Assembly: GCA_014860445.1 (NCBI GenBank)
Contig: JACZJT010000018.1
Coordinates: 77,295-141,294, forward strand
Length of the DNA: 64,000 bases
Source: Burkholderiales bacterium
GTDB lineage: Bacteria; Pseudomonadota; Gammaproteobacteria; Burkholderiales; SG8-39
Reading direction: 5' to 3'
The position numbers and the translations under genes are program-made. The notes beneath the pieces are model-generated. The model worked only from the letters and a program-made list of their open reading frames with translations, made no database searches and was not told the origin of the DNA. Position 1 is the stretch's first letter. The number at the start of each line of letters is the position of its first letter. Shown here piece by piece: positions 10,386 through 22,203 of the stretch.

Positions 10386-11258
10386 CTAAGCGCGTTGCAA
10401 GAACGCCTCGATCAGCCCGGCCAGTCGCTCCGGCTGGTCGTGATGCAGCATGTGTCCGGCTTCCGCGATGGTATGTGCGCTCAATTCGCGAAAACACGCC
10501 ATGCGCGCTTCATGGTCGCCTGCGTTGATGCGCATGCGCTCCATGGTTTTCGACTCCGCGCCGTCTATCCACAATACCGGCGCTGCGACATTGCGCCAGC
10601 AGGCCATGGCTTCCTCGAGTTGGTAGGCCACCGGATTGATCAGCTTGTGCGCCGGATCGCTGCGCAATTCGACCGGGCCCGCATCCGTCTGCCTGCCCCA
10701 GTGCCGCGCCAGAAACAGCGACCGCTCTTCGGACAGGCGCGGGTTGCCCGTGCGCATGCGGGCGGCGAGTTCGGAAAAATCGGCGTAACTGCGAAACCCC
10801 GGCTTGTCGGCGAGCTGCGCCAGCCACTTGGCGTAGCGGCCCGGCGCCTTGGCCGGATCGGTGCGGCTCATGCCGAAACCTTCCAGGTTGATCAAGCGCG
10901 CCACGCGTTCCGGACGCACGCCTGCGTACATGCTGGCGATATTGCCGCCCATGCTGTGGCCGATCAGCGTGGCCGCGCGCTGCGGCTCGAAATGCGTCAA
11001 CAGCGCGTCCAGATCGCCCATGTAGTCGGGAAACCAGTAGCTGTCGGCCGGACCCCAGTCGGACAGGCCATAACCGCGCCAGTCCGGCGCGATCACCTGC
11101 CAGTCCGCGCGCAGGGCGTCGACCAGAAACTGAAACGAAGCGGAGACGTCCATCCAGCCGTGAAGCATGAACAGCTTCGGCTGATCTGAATTACCCCAAA
11201 CGCGGCAGTGATAGCGCAGTCCGCGTATATCGACAAAAATGGATTGGTCGGGTTTCAT
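10386..11258 (-). CDS. Alpha/beta-fold hydrolase
   Basis: A 290-residue alpha/beta hydrolase. The oxyanion-hole HGW follows strand 3 (MLHGWMD at 31-37), the nucleophile elbow is GHSMGG with S102, and the catalytic His is in EAGHMLHHDQPE near the C-terminus. A helical cap lies between about 130 and 220. The substrate cannot be told from sequence; esterases and haloalkane-type hydrolases share this pattern. It is divergent from the gamma carbonic anhydrase gene, with 70 nt between start codons. Confidence 0.85.
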   Translation of the reverse strand: MKPDQSIFVDIRGLRYHCRVWGNSDQPKLFMLHGWMDVSASFQFLVDALRADWQVIAPDWRGYGLSDWGPADSYWFPDYMGDLDALLTHFEPQRAATLIGHSMGGNIASMYAGVRPERVARLINLEGFGMSRTDPAKAPGRYAKWLAQLADKPGFRSYADFSELAARMRTGNPRLSEERSLFLARHWGRQTDAGPVELRSDPAHKLINPVAYQLEEAMACWRNVAAPVLWIDGAESKTMERMRINAGDHEARMACFRELSAHTIAEAGHMLHHDQPERLAGLIEAFLQRA

Positions 11259-11328
11259 TTTCGGCCGCCATCATAACAGGCGGCGGCATCTGCTATTATT
11301 TCCGCGCGATCATTTTCAAGGAAAACGC

Positions 11329-11859
11329 ATGGCTGTCTATTCGCTCGGCGATCGCCGGGTGCAGGTAAAAGGTACGGACTGGTATATCGCCGAAAACGCG
11401 ACGGTCGTCGGATCGGTGTTGATCGAGGACCGGGCCAGCATCTGGTTCAATGTGGTCATCCGCGGCGACAACGACCAGATCACCATCGGCGAAGGCAGCA
11501 ACGTGCAGGACAGTTCCATGCTGCACACGGACGCGGGCATCAAGCTCAGCCTCGGGCGCAACGTATCGATCGGTCATCTGGTCATGCTGCACGGATGCAG
11601 CGTCGGCGACGGCAGCCTGATCGGCATCAACAGCGTGATTCTCAACCACGCGGTCATCGGCAAGCACAGTCTGATCGGCGCGGGATCCTTGATACCCGAA
11701 GGCAAGACCATACCGGACGGGGTGCTCGCACTGGGCTCGCCCGCAAAGGTCGTGCGCGACCTGTCGCAGGCGGAGATAGCGAATCTGCAGAACATCGCCG
11801 ACGGCTATGTGCGCCGGGCGAAAATTTTCCGAAAACAACTGCAGCCGCAGCAGCTTTGA
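11329..11859 (+). CDS. Gamma-class carbonic anhydrase-like hexapeptide protein
   Basis: Left-handed beta-helix protein of the YrdA/PaaY/CamH-type gamma carbonic anhydrase family. The three zinc-ligand histidines are present (H66 in MLHTDAG, H83 and H88 in GHLVMLHGC). The ATG at 11329 is chosen because it gives the family N-terminus MAVYSLGDRR and follows AAGGAAAA; an upstream in-frame ATG at 11239 would add 30 residues overlapping the divergent hydrolase. Length is 176 residues. YrdA-type proteins often have weak or no anhydrase activity, so the catalytic role is not certain. Confidence 0.9.
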   Translation: MAVYSLGDRRVQVKGTDWYIAENATVVGSVLIEDRASIWFNVVIRGDNDQITIGEGSNVQDSSMLHTDAGIKLSLGRNVSIGHLVMLHGCSVGDGSLIGINSVILNHAVIGKHSLIGAGSLIPEGKTIPDGVLALGSPAKVVRDLSQAEIANLQNIADGYVRRAKIFRKQLQPQQL

Positions 11860-11890
11860 ACCGCTGCGGCGCCGGACAGACCGTCTGGAA

Positions 11891-12655
11891 TTACTTCGGC
11901 GTCAGGCGAATGGCGCCATCCAGCCGGATGGTTTCGCCGTTCAGCATTTCATTCTCGATGATGTGCTTCGCGAGTGCCGCATACTCCGATGGCTTACCGA
12001 GTCGGGACGGGAACGGCACCAGCTTGCCCAGCGCGTCCTGCACGTCCTTGGGCATCCCGAGCAGCATGGGCGTCTCGAAAATTCCCGGTGCGATCGTCAC
12101 CACGCGTATGCCCGAGCGCGACAGATCGCGCGCGATCGGCAGGGTCATGCCCACGATGCCGCCCTTGGACGCCGAATAGGCCGCCTGGCCGATCTGGCCG
12201 TCGTAAGCCGCCACCGACGCGGTGTTGATAATCACGCCGCGTTCGCCGGCGGCATTGGGCGCCGCCTTGCTCATGGCATCGGCTGCGAGGCGAATCATAT
12301 TGAAGGTGCCGATCAGGTTGATGCCGATAACGCGGCTGAAACTCGCGAGCGCATGCGGACCGTCCTTGCCCACGGTTTTCTCGCCGATGGCGATGCCTGC
12401 GCAATTGACGAGACCCTGCAAGCCGCCGAAATCCTTCAGCGCCAGCGCCACCGCAGCCTTGCCGTCTGCTTCAGCGGTGACATCGGTCTTGATAAATCGC
12501 GCCTGAACCAGTTCCTTCGCCAGGGCGGAGCCCGCATCGGCATTGACGTCGGCGATGACGACCTTGCCGCCCGCTGCCACTATGGTGCGCGCGGTGGCCG
12601 CACCGAGACCGGAGGCGCCTCCGGTGACGATAAATACACTGTTCTTCAGTTCCAT
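11891..12655 (-). CDS. SDR, 3-hydroxyacyl-CoA dehydrogenase type (HSD10-like)
   Basis: Short-chain dehydrogenase of 254 residues resembling bacterial relatives of type-2 3-hydroxyacyl-CoA dehydrogenase, which oxidise 3-hydroxyacyl-CoA (for example 2-methyl-3-hydroxybutyryl-CoA). The cofactor motif TGGASGLG (11-18) and an acidic D36 after strand 2 indicate NAD. Catalytic residues are S147, Y160 and K164 (YSASK), with N113 in IGINLIG. The start ATG at 12655 gives MELKNSVF and is preferred over the upstream codon at 12715. It is convergent with the gamma carbonic anhydrase gene, with 31 nt between stops. Confidence 0.87.
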   Translation of the reverse strand: MELKNSVFIVTGGASGLGAATARTIVAAGGKVVIADVNADAGSALAKELVQARFIKTDVTAEADGKAAVALALKDFGGLQGLVNCAGIAIGEKTVGKDGPHALASFSRVIGINLIGTFNMIRLAADAMSKAAPNAAGERGVIINTASVAAYDGQIGQAAYSASKGGIVGMTLPIARDLSRSGIRVVTIAPGIFETPMLLGMPKDVQDALGKLVPFPSRLGKPSEYAALAKHIIENEMLNGETIRLDGAIRLTPK

Positions 12656-12787
12656 TTGTGCCTTTCCAGTTTGTCGAGAAAAATCGGTATCGGCTCTGGC
12701 CCGCAGCCGACGCAATGCATGAGCAATGAAATTCGCGCGGAATGACGCGCGCCGCCGCCTCGAGGCGCCGGAGCGACTGCCGCCAGA

Positions 12788-13072
12788 CTAATGATCTTCG
12801 ATACGGGGCCTGAACTCTTCGGCCAGTTCGCCTGTGTCCGGATCCACCCATTCGGCGATTCCGATTTCGTCCTCCGCCTGTTCAACGCTCTCGCCCGGTT
12901 CGTAGTCCGAGTCGGCCCTGTATTGCATGTCTTCGACCGCTTCGAGCAAAGTTGCAAACGGGCCTGACTCCCTGCCGCCTTCCTTCGCTTGCCAGTAAAA
13001 CCCGTCGGGGCGCTCGATGACTTGCGCACGGTCAAAATCGGGGGGCGTTTCCGGAATCAGCTTTTTTTTCAT
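12788..13072 (-). CDS. Small acidic protein of unknown function
   Basis: A 94-residue, strongly acidic protein (MKKKLIPETPPDF start, many Asp and Glu in the second half, ending RPRIEDH) with no recognised domain, signal peptide or membrane segment. The ATG at 13072 is chosen over one five codons upstream because it begins the Lys-rich family-like N-terminus. A perfect FNR-type box lies 98 bp upstream with a matching -10 element, suggesting induction under low oxygen. Function unknown. Confidence 0.7.
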   Translation of the reverse strand: MKKKLIPETPPDFDRAQVIERPDGFYWQAKEGGRESGPFATLLEAVEDMQYRADSDYEPGESVEQAEDEIGIAEWVDPDTGELAEEFRPRIEDH

Positions 13073-13143
13073 ATCAAACCCATACAAATAATATTGACCT
13101 TGGAAAAATGCGCCGCGCTGGGCTATTCCATGCTTACCGCGAA

Positions 13144-13183
13144 TCTATATGCTCCAGCAACCGCGCCGTTTGATCAAGATCAA
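13144..13183 (-). promoter_or_regulatory. FNR/ANR-type box and -10 for the small acidic protein
   Basis: TTGAT-CAAG-ATCAA at 13170-13183 is a perfect match to the FNR/ANR consensus. On the minus strand a TATAGA (13149-13144) follows; with a start near 13137 the box would be centred close to -40, the class II activator position. The site lies between the small acidic protein gene and the 3' end of the HI0933-type gene. Confidence 0.7.
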
Positions 13184-13232
13184 TCATACGCCTGGCGCAG
13201 GGCGTCTGCCATTGCATCCTGCGACACTTGCG

Positions 13233-14429
13233 TCATGCCGCTTGACCGGCGGCCTGCGCGCTCGCCCAGGCCCACTGAAAATTGAAGCCGCCAAGGTGAC
13301 CGGTCACATCCACCACTTCGCCGATAAAATACAGGCCCGGCACCGATTTCGCCTCCATGGTTTTCGAAGAAAGGCCATCCGTGTCGACGCCACCCAGTGT
13401 GACTTCGGCCTTGTTGTAGCCCAGCGTGCCCGATGGCTTCACCTTCCAGCAATGCAGTTCCTGCGCCAGCGTGTGCAGCGTGCCTTGAGACAACTGGTTG
13501 AGCGGCTTCAGCGCATCGTGTGCCTCGCACCACTGCTGCGCAAAGCGTTTTGGCAATTGTTGCGCGAGCAGACTGCTCAGCTGCAGTCTGTTTGAGTGCT
13601 CCGACATCAACCAGGCGAGGGCATCGCGATCCGGCAACAGATCGATCTCGATCGCATCTCCCGGACGCCAGTAGGAGGAAACCTGCAGGATGACCGGACC
13701 GGAAAGTCCGCGGTGCGTCAGAAGCAGATTTTCGCGGAAACTCCCGCCATTGCAGGAGACTTCCGCGTCTATGGAAATCCCGGACAGGTCGCCGAAGCGC
13801 TCCAGGGTTTCGGGACCGAAGCTGAGCGGAACCAGCCCGGGGCGCGGCGCAACGATTTTCATCCCGAACTGCTCGGCAATGCGGTAGCCGAATGGCCCCG
13901 CGCCGATTTTCGGCACCGACAGACCGCCGCTCGCCACCACCAGGGAGTGCGAACCGTACGTGCCCTGGTCCGTATCCACGACGAACGCCCCGCCCTCACG
14001 ACGCACGGCACGCACTTCGCAGGGCATGCGCCAGTGCACGCTACCACGTTCGCATTCGCATTTCAGCATGTCGATGATCTGCTGTGCGCTGTCGATACAA
14101 AACAGCTGGCCGAGACTTCGTTCCTCGTACTTGATGCGGTAGCGCTCGATCAGCGCGATGAAATGCTGCGGGGTGTAGCGCGCCAGCGCCGAGCGGCAGA
14201 AATGCGGGTTCTGCGAGAGATAGTTCTCCGGCGCGCAGTGCAGGTTGGTGAAATTGCAGCGTCCGCCCCCCGAGATGCGGATTTTCTCGGCCAGTTTGCG
14301 TGCATGCTCGATCAGCAAAACCCTGCGGCCGCGCTGGCCGATCTTCGCCGCGCACATCATCCCGGCCGCGCCCGCGCCGATGACGATGGCGTCCCAGTGG
14401 CCGGTGCCCTGCGCCAAGGCGGCCTCCAA
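13233..14429 (-). CDS. HI0933/YhiN-family FAD-dependent oxidoreductase
   Basis: Flavoprotein of the HI0933 (YhiN, BaiN-like) family, 398 residues. The N-terminal FAD-binding motif is VIGAGAAGMMCA, followed by the family signature KIRISGGGRCNFTN; the C-terminus carries the second dinucleotide motif GLYFIGEVVDVTGHLGGFNFQWAW. The physiological substrate is unknown for most members; gut homologues reduce bile-acid intermediates. The frame opens with TTG at 14429, one base after the stop of the upstream dehydrogenase. No ATG lies before the FAD motif, so a TTG start is likely but not proven. Confidence 0.88.
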   Translation of the reverse strand: MEAALAQGTGHWDAIVIGAGAAGMMCAAKIGQRGRRVLLIEHARKLAEKIRISGGGRCNFTNLHCAPENYLSQNPHFCRSALARYTPQHFIALIERYRIKYEERSLGQLFCIDSAQQIIDMLKCECERGSVHWRMPCEVRAVRREGGAFVVDTDQGTYGSHSLVVASGGLSVPKIGAGPFGYRIAEQFGMKIVAPRPGLVPLSFGPETLERFGDLSGISIDAEVSCNGGSFRENLLLTHRGLSGPVILQVSSYWRPGDAIEIDLLPDRDALAWLMSEHSNRLQLSSLLAQQLPKRFAQQWCEAHDALKPLNQLSQGTLHTLAQELHCWKVKPSGTLGYNKAEVTLGGVDTDGLSSKTMEAKSVPGLYFIGEVVDVTGHLGGFNFQWAWASAQAAGQAA

Positions 14430-14430
14430 G

Positions 14431-15321
14431 CTAATGCTTGCGGCCGATCAGACGGCTTATCACCGGAAAATAAAGATCGCCGTCGCCGGCCTCGACCGCC
14501 TTGCGCAACCAGCTATCCGCGTTGCGCGCGCCGCTGGCATCGACGGCACTCTCCTGCGCGAGCCGCAGCGCATAGGACAAGTCCTTTCTCGCGTATTCCG
14601 TCGAAAACGCGCGCTCGGGAAAAATGCCGGGAAGGATCGCCTTCATGCCGTGATTGCGCAGCGCAAAACTGTCGGCCGATCCTTTCGCCAGCGTTTCGAA
14701 CAGCAGTTTCGGATCGACACCGGAGCGCGTGCCGATGGCATGCGCTTCGGACAAGGCCACCACGGTTTCGAACAGCACCATGTTGTTGAGTATTTTTACT
14801 ACCTGTCCGCAACCCACCGGGCCGCAATGCGTCACGTCGCTCGCGAACATGTCAAGCAGGGGGCGCAGCCTATCGTAGGTCTTGACGTCCGCGCCGACCA
14901 TCACTGACAGGGTACCGGCCTCTGCGGCCGCGCGCGTGCGCGCCACGGGCGCATCGACGAAACTTGCGCCGCGGCTTGCGAATTCCTGCGCAAGCTGGCG
15001 TGTCAATTCCACAGGCGAGGTGCCGAGGTCCACCACCACCAGCCCGCGACGCGCTGCTGCCAGCAACCCGTCGGTGGCGCGTGCGAGTTCCGCGACGATC
15101 TCGCCCGAGGGCAGGGAAAGAAACACGATGTCGGCCTGCTCGGCCACCGCGCTTGCCGAGGACGCGGCGAGCACGCCTTGCGTGGCCAGGCGCGCCAGCG
15201 GCGCCGGATCGCGATCGCAAGCGTAGACGCGTGCGCCGGACTTGAGCGCGAGGTTGCGGCAGATGGGTTCGCCCATCACCCCCAGTCCGATAAAGCCCAG
15301 TGCCTGGGCCGCGGTGCTCAT
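14431..15321 (-). CDS. 3-hydroxyisobutyrate dehydrogenase-family NAD(P) oxidoreductase
   Basis: Beta-hydroxyacid dehydrogenase of 296 residues. The N-terminal Rossmann motif is GFIGLGVMGEP (9-19), the substrate-binding signature resembles DAPVAR followed by AGTLSVMVG, and the catalytic Lys lies in GCGQVVKILNN. ATG at 15321 gives MSTAAQALGFIG; an upstream codon at 15360 would add 13 Arg-rich residues and is less likely. Substrates of this family include 3-hydroxyisobutyrate, tartronate semialdehyde and related acids; the exact one is not decidable here. It is the third of three same-strand dehydrogenases. Confidence 0.85.
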   Translation of the reverse strand: MSTAAQALGFIGLGVMGEPICRNLALKSGARVYACDRDPAPLARLATQGVLAASSASAVAEQADIVFLSLPSGEIVAELARATDGLLAAARRGLVVVDLGTSPVELTRQLAQEFASRGASFVDAPVARTRAAAEAGTLSVMVGADVKTYDRLRPLLDMFASDVTHCGPVGCGQVVKILNNMVLFETVVALSEAHAIGTRSGVDPKLLFETLAKGSADSFALRNHGMKAILPGIFPERAFSTEYARKDLSYALRLAQESAVDASGARNADSWLRKAVEAGDGDLYFPVISRLIGRKH

Positions 15322-15478
15322 GCGCGCCTCGCCGCGCCTGCGCCGTGGGTGCCGCCGCAATCAGCGGCAAAGCTGTGACCGGTATGCATTCTTGAACTTT
15401 CCTTTTCTGAGATGAAGGACAAATCTATTGTTCAGACCGACTTACTTGTCAATTCTGGCAATTTAATCCAGGCCGGCG

Positions 15479-16231
15479 TCAGAATTGATAACGCCGCAGT
15501 CCGCCGTCCACCGGTATCACCGTGCCGGTAATGTAGCGCGCCAGCGGCGAGGCCAGGAAGCAGACCAGTTGCGCGATGTCCTCGGGCTCTCCGTAGGCGC
15601 CTACCGGTATCTCATGCTCCGACTGCCACTGGCGGTATTCGGGCGTGTAGTTGCGCAAAATCTGTTCGCTCATTATCCGCCCGGGCGGAATCGAATTCAC
15701 GGTGATGCCGTGCTTGCCGACCTCGCGCGACAGGCCTTTGGCCCAGGAGTGCATCGCCGCCTTTGCGCAGAAAGCGCCGTTGATGCCTTCCGGCTCGGAC
15801 TTTCCGGTGATGTTGACTATGCGCCCCCAGTTGCCCGCCATCATCTGCTGCAGCAGCTGGTGCGTCAGCTGTCGCTGACGCGTGAAGTTGAGCGTGATCG
15901 CTTCGTCCCACTGCTCTTCCGATGCGTCCAGTTCGAAGCGCCGGCTGCCGCCGGCGTTGTTTACCAGAATGTCGACCGAGCCCAGATCGCGCAGTGCGCG
16001 ATCCGCAATTGCGCTCGCCGCGTCCGGTTGCATGAAATCACATTCGATGACCGCCGGTTGCGCGCCGCCGCCGGCGACGATCTCGGCCGCGAGTTCCTCC
16101 AGCAGATTTTTGCGCCGCGCGACGATGGCCAGGCGCACGCCTTCCGCAGCAAGGGCCAGCGCAATAGCGCGGCCGATGCCGCTGCTCGCGCCGGTGACCA
16201 GGCCTGTCTTGCCGGCAATTTGCAGATCCAC
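15479..16231 (-). CDS. Atypical SDR lacking the YxxxK motif
   Basis: A 250-residue protein with the SDR fold: TGASSGIG at 13-20, NNAG at 91-94 and the C-terminal ITGTVIPVDGG. Where classical SDRs have Y-x-x-x-K, this protein reads NGAFCAK (151-157): the Tyr is Phe and one residue is missing. The region usually holding the catalytic Ser is NITGKSE. Substrate chemistry may therefore differ from ordinary carbonyl reduction, or the protein may have lost it. The GTG start at 16231 follows AGGAGG with 6-nt spacing. It sits between an SAF-domain oxidoreductase and a beta-hydroxyacid dehydrogenase. Confidence 0.85.
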   Translation of the reverse strand: MDLQIAGKTGLVTGASSGIGRAIALALAAEGVRLAIVARRKNLLEELAAEIVAGGGAQPAVIECDFMQPDAASAIADRALRDLGSVDILVNNAGGSRRFELDASEEQWDEAITLNFTRQRQLTHQLLQQMMAGNWGRIVNITGKSEPEGINGAFCAKAAMHSWAKGLSREVGKHGITVNSIPPGRIMSEQILRNYTPEYRQWQSEHEIPVGAYGEPEDIAQLVCFLASPLARYITGTVIPVDGGLRRYQF

Positions 16232-16248
16232 GCCCTTCCTCCTTCGCC

Positions 16249-17610
16249 TCAGGCTGCTGCGCGCCCGGCGACCTTGGCAAACAATGCTTCCATTTCACGC
16301 CGCACCTTGTATGCAGGCAGGTTTTCGTCCATCGCCACATCCGCCCAGGTGAGCGACTGGCCTTTTTTCACCGCGCGCACGAGCTTGACCTGGTGCGCGA
16401 GCCCCAGCGGCAGTCCGCCATACGCAAGTGATTTGCCGGCCTGAAACAGTTTGCCCCACACTGTATAGCCGCCTTCGCCGTCGAGCATCTCGCCCGGCTT
16501 GAGGTCGCGCTTGGCGGTCGCGATCACATCCGCATTGAAGCAGCTTGCGGCGCCGGTCGCCTCGCCGCGCAGTCCGACCGCCGCGACCGAAATGCCCAGT
16601 TCCAAGCCGATCAGATGCCAGCGCTTGTACAGACAGGCGTAGCGGCCGCTGGGATCGGTGCGCACCATATACTCCTTGAAACAGTTGCGGATGTACTCGG
16701 TTTCGCCCTCGAACACGACGAATACGCCCATGCGGATATCGTAGGGAATGACGCGCCCGTCCGTTTCCAGCGAGGAAATCACCTCGACCTGGCCTTTCTG
16801 GTGCAGCACGCCGCCTTCAGCAATCGGCCGGCATACGAATGGGATGTCGTCCACCGATGCGGGGGGAAACGTCAGGCCATCGGGCGGCGCCAGCAGTCCG
16901 GTCGCGTTGCAAACGGCCGTGCTTTCGATCGAAGGCTTGGAGCCGTCGAGGAAGGAATTGAACATCTTCGGATTGAGGCCGCCGATCTTCGCCTGTTCCG
17001 GCGTGAGGCCCCAGTTGTCCCACACGGTATCCGGCGTGGACTCGGAAAAATGCGGCAGCCATTTGTGTCCGCGCCCTGCCGCGACGACCGGGAAACCCGC
17101 AGCGCGTGCCCAGTCGACCAGTTCGCAAATCAGCGCAGGCTGATCGCCGTAAGCCAGGCTGTAGACCACGCCGGCTGCCTGCGCCTTCCTCGCGAGCAGC
17201 GGCCCGCAGAAAGCGTCTGCCTCCACGGTCACATTGACGACGTGTTTGCCGTGCGCGAACGCAGCCAGGCAATGCTCTACAGCCGCGGGCGGATTGCCGG
17301 TGCATTCGACGATGATGTCGATCTTCGGATGCGCGACCAATGCCTCCCAATCGTCTCCGAGATGGGTATTGCCCTTTGCGAACGCATCATCCAGCGTAGC
17401 GGCGCCGAACTGCTCCGCCTTCCAGCCCACCCGCTCGAGGTTGGCCCGCGCACCTGCCGGCGAAAGATCGGCGATCCCGGCCAGATGCACGCCCGGTGTC
17501 CGGGTCACCTGAGCCAGATACATGGCGGCGAATTTTCCGGCGCCGATCAGCCCGACGCGCAAAGGATTGCCTTCGGCCTGGCGTTGCCGTAATTTGGTGT
17601 ATAGGTTCAT
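16249..17610 (-). CDS. Homoserine-dehydrogenase-like oxidoreductase with SAF domain
   Basis: A 453-residue protein with an N-terminal Rossmann domain (GLIGAGKFAAMYLAQ, about 19-33), a middle homoserine-dehydrogenase-like dimerisation/catalytic region, and a C-terminal SAF-type domain (about 365-440, DLKPGEMLDGEGGYTVWG then LPLGLAHQVKLVRAVKKGQ). Such proteins are usually annotated as NAD(P)H-dependent oxidoreductases and occur in sugar-acid and related catabolic clusters; no specific reaction can be assigned. First gene of the run SAF oxidoreductase, atypical SDR, beta-hydroxyacid dehydrogenase, HI0933 flavoprotein. Its upstream region is occupied by the inverted-repeat element at 17660-17932. 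Confidence 0.82.
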   Translation of the reverse strand: MNLYTKLRQRQAEGNPLRVGLIGAGKFAAMYLAQVTRTPGVHLAGIADLSPAGARANLERVGWKAEQFGAATLDDAFAKGNTHLGDDWEALVAHPKIDIIVECTGNPPAAVEHCLAAFAHGKHVVNVTVEADAFCGPLLARKAQAAGVVYSLAYGDQPALICELVDWARAAGFPVVAAGRGHKWLPHFSESTPDTVWDNWGLTPEQAKIGGLNPKMFNSFLDGSKPSIESTAVCNATGLLAPPDGLTFPPASVDDIPFVCRPIAEGGVLHQKGQVEVISSLETDGRVIPYDIRMGVFVVFEGETEYIRNCFKEYMVRTDPSGRYACLYKRWHLIGLELGISVAAVGLRGEATGAASCFNADVIATAKRDLKPGEMLDGEGGYTVWGKLFQAGKSLAYGGLPLGLAHQVKLVRAVKKGQSLTWADVAMDENLPAYKVRREMEALFAKVAGRAAA

Positions 17611-17659
17611 CGTGGTTCCATCAAAGTGAAAAACAGAACTTGCGTCGCCCCGGCCGGCC

Positions 17660-17932
17660 TAGGGTCTGTTGACATTCACCGCATGAGACGCGTTGCCTCC
17701 AAATGCGGATGACTGCAAGGCGCGCGACGAAGCCAAGGGTGGTTCCCTTGGCGAGGAGCGCAACGCCGCAGGCGCCGCATTTGGAGACAACCCGAAGGGA
17801 CGGGGGATAATTTTGGCGCAGCACGGCGTTGCTCGTCGCTTGTTTGGAACGACCAAACGGCACTCCTCGCGCCTTGTGCTGCATCCAAAATTACCCCCGT
17901 CGCGCTCATGTGCTGAATGTCAAAAGACCCTA
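17660..17932. mobile_element. MITE-like element with terminal and nested inverted repeats
   Basis: A 273-bp non-coding block bounded by 19-bp terminal inverted repeats, TAGGGTCTGTTGACATTCA (17660-17678) and its complement at 17914-17932 with one mismatch. Inside are two large stem-loops. Arm 1 pairs 17697-17708 with 17775-17786 (12 bp perfect), with an inner hairpin GCCAAGGG/CCCTTGGC (17732-17739/17745-17752). Arm 2 pairs about 17799-17824 with 17876-17901 (near perfect), with an inner hairpin GTTTGG/CCAAAC (17842-17847/17853-17858). Its right end supplies the ftsB stop codon. No transposase is encoded, so it is either a MITE mobilised in trans or a REP/BIME-like repeat; copy number cannot be judged from one window. 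It fills the only gap here between 17611 and 17929. Confidence 0.75.
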
Positions 17933-18231
17933 GTGCTTGGGCACGGGCGCGGAGGCCGGGGGTTTTTCCAGAAGCTGAAAGAAAATTTCATCCTGCCGGA
18001 TCATGCCCAGCTCGAAGCGGGCTCTTTCCTCGATCGCGTCGTAGCCCTGCTTCAAATCGCGCACCTCGGCGTCCATCGCGTCGTTGCGCACTCGCAGCCT
18101 GGCATTGTCGTTCTTTTGCGCACTGACCTGGCGATCGATCTCCCACACGCGCAACCAACCGCCCTTGCCCAGCCACAGCGGGTACTGCAGCAATACGATC
18201 AACGCGGCAAGGACGATGGATAGCAGGCGCA

Positions 18232-18232
<1 letters not shown>
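17930..18232 (-). CDS. ftsB: Cell division protein FtsB
   Basis: FtsB joins FtsL and FtsQ in the divisome and helps activate septal peptidoglycan synthesis. The 100-residue protein has one N-terminal membrane helix (about 3-20, [20 protein letters not shown]), then a coiled coil (about 31-75) with the family segment [18 protein letters not shown]. The ATG at 18232 overlaps the eno stop by one base (TGATG), so the genes are coupled. The final TAG lies inside the terminal inverted repeat of the adjacent element. The preceding residues PVPKH may be the native end or may have been altered by insertion. Confidence 0.93.
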
Positions 18233-19560
<1,328 letters not shown>

Positions 19561-19575
19561 TCACGGCCCGTGTCG

Positions 19576-22160
<2,585 letters not shown>

Positions 22161-22203
22161 TCAACGCAATGTTCGCACGCCGACGGCGCGCGGCAGGAAG
22201 AAC

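Noticed and set aside
17621-18223. Several open frames of 60-176 codons across 17621-18223 on both strands
   Set aside because: They run through the inverted-repeat element and the antisense of ftsB, and have no ribosome-binding sites or family resemblance.
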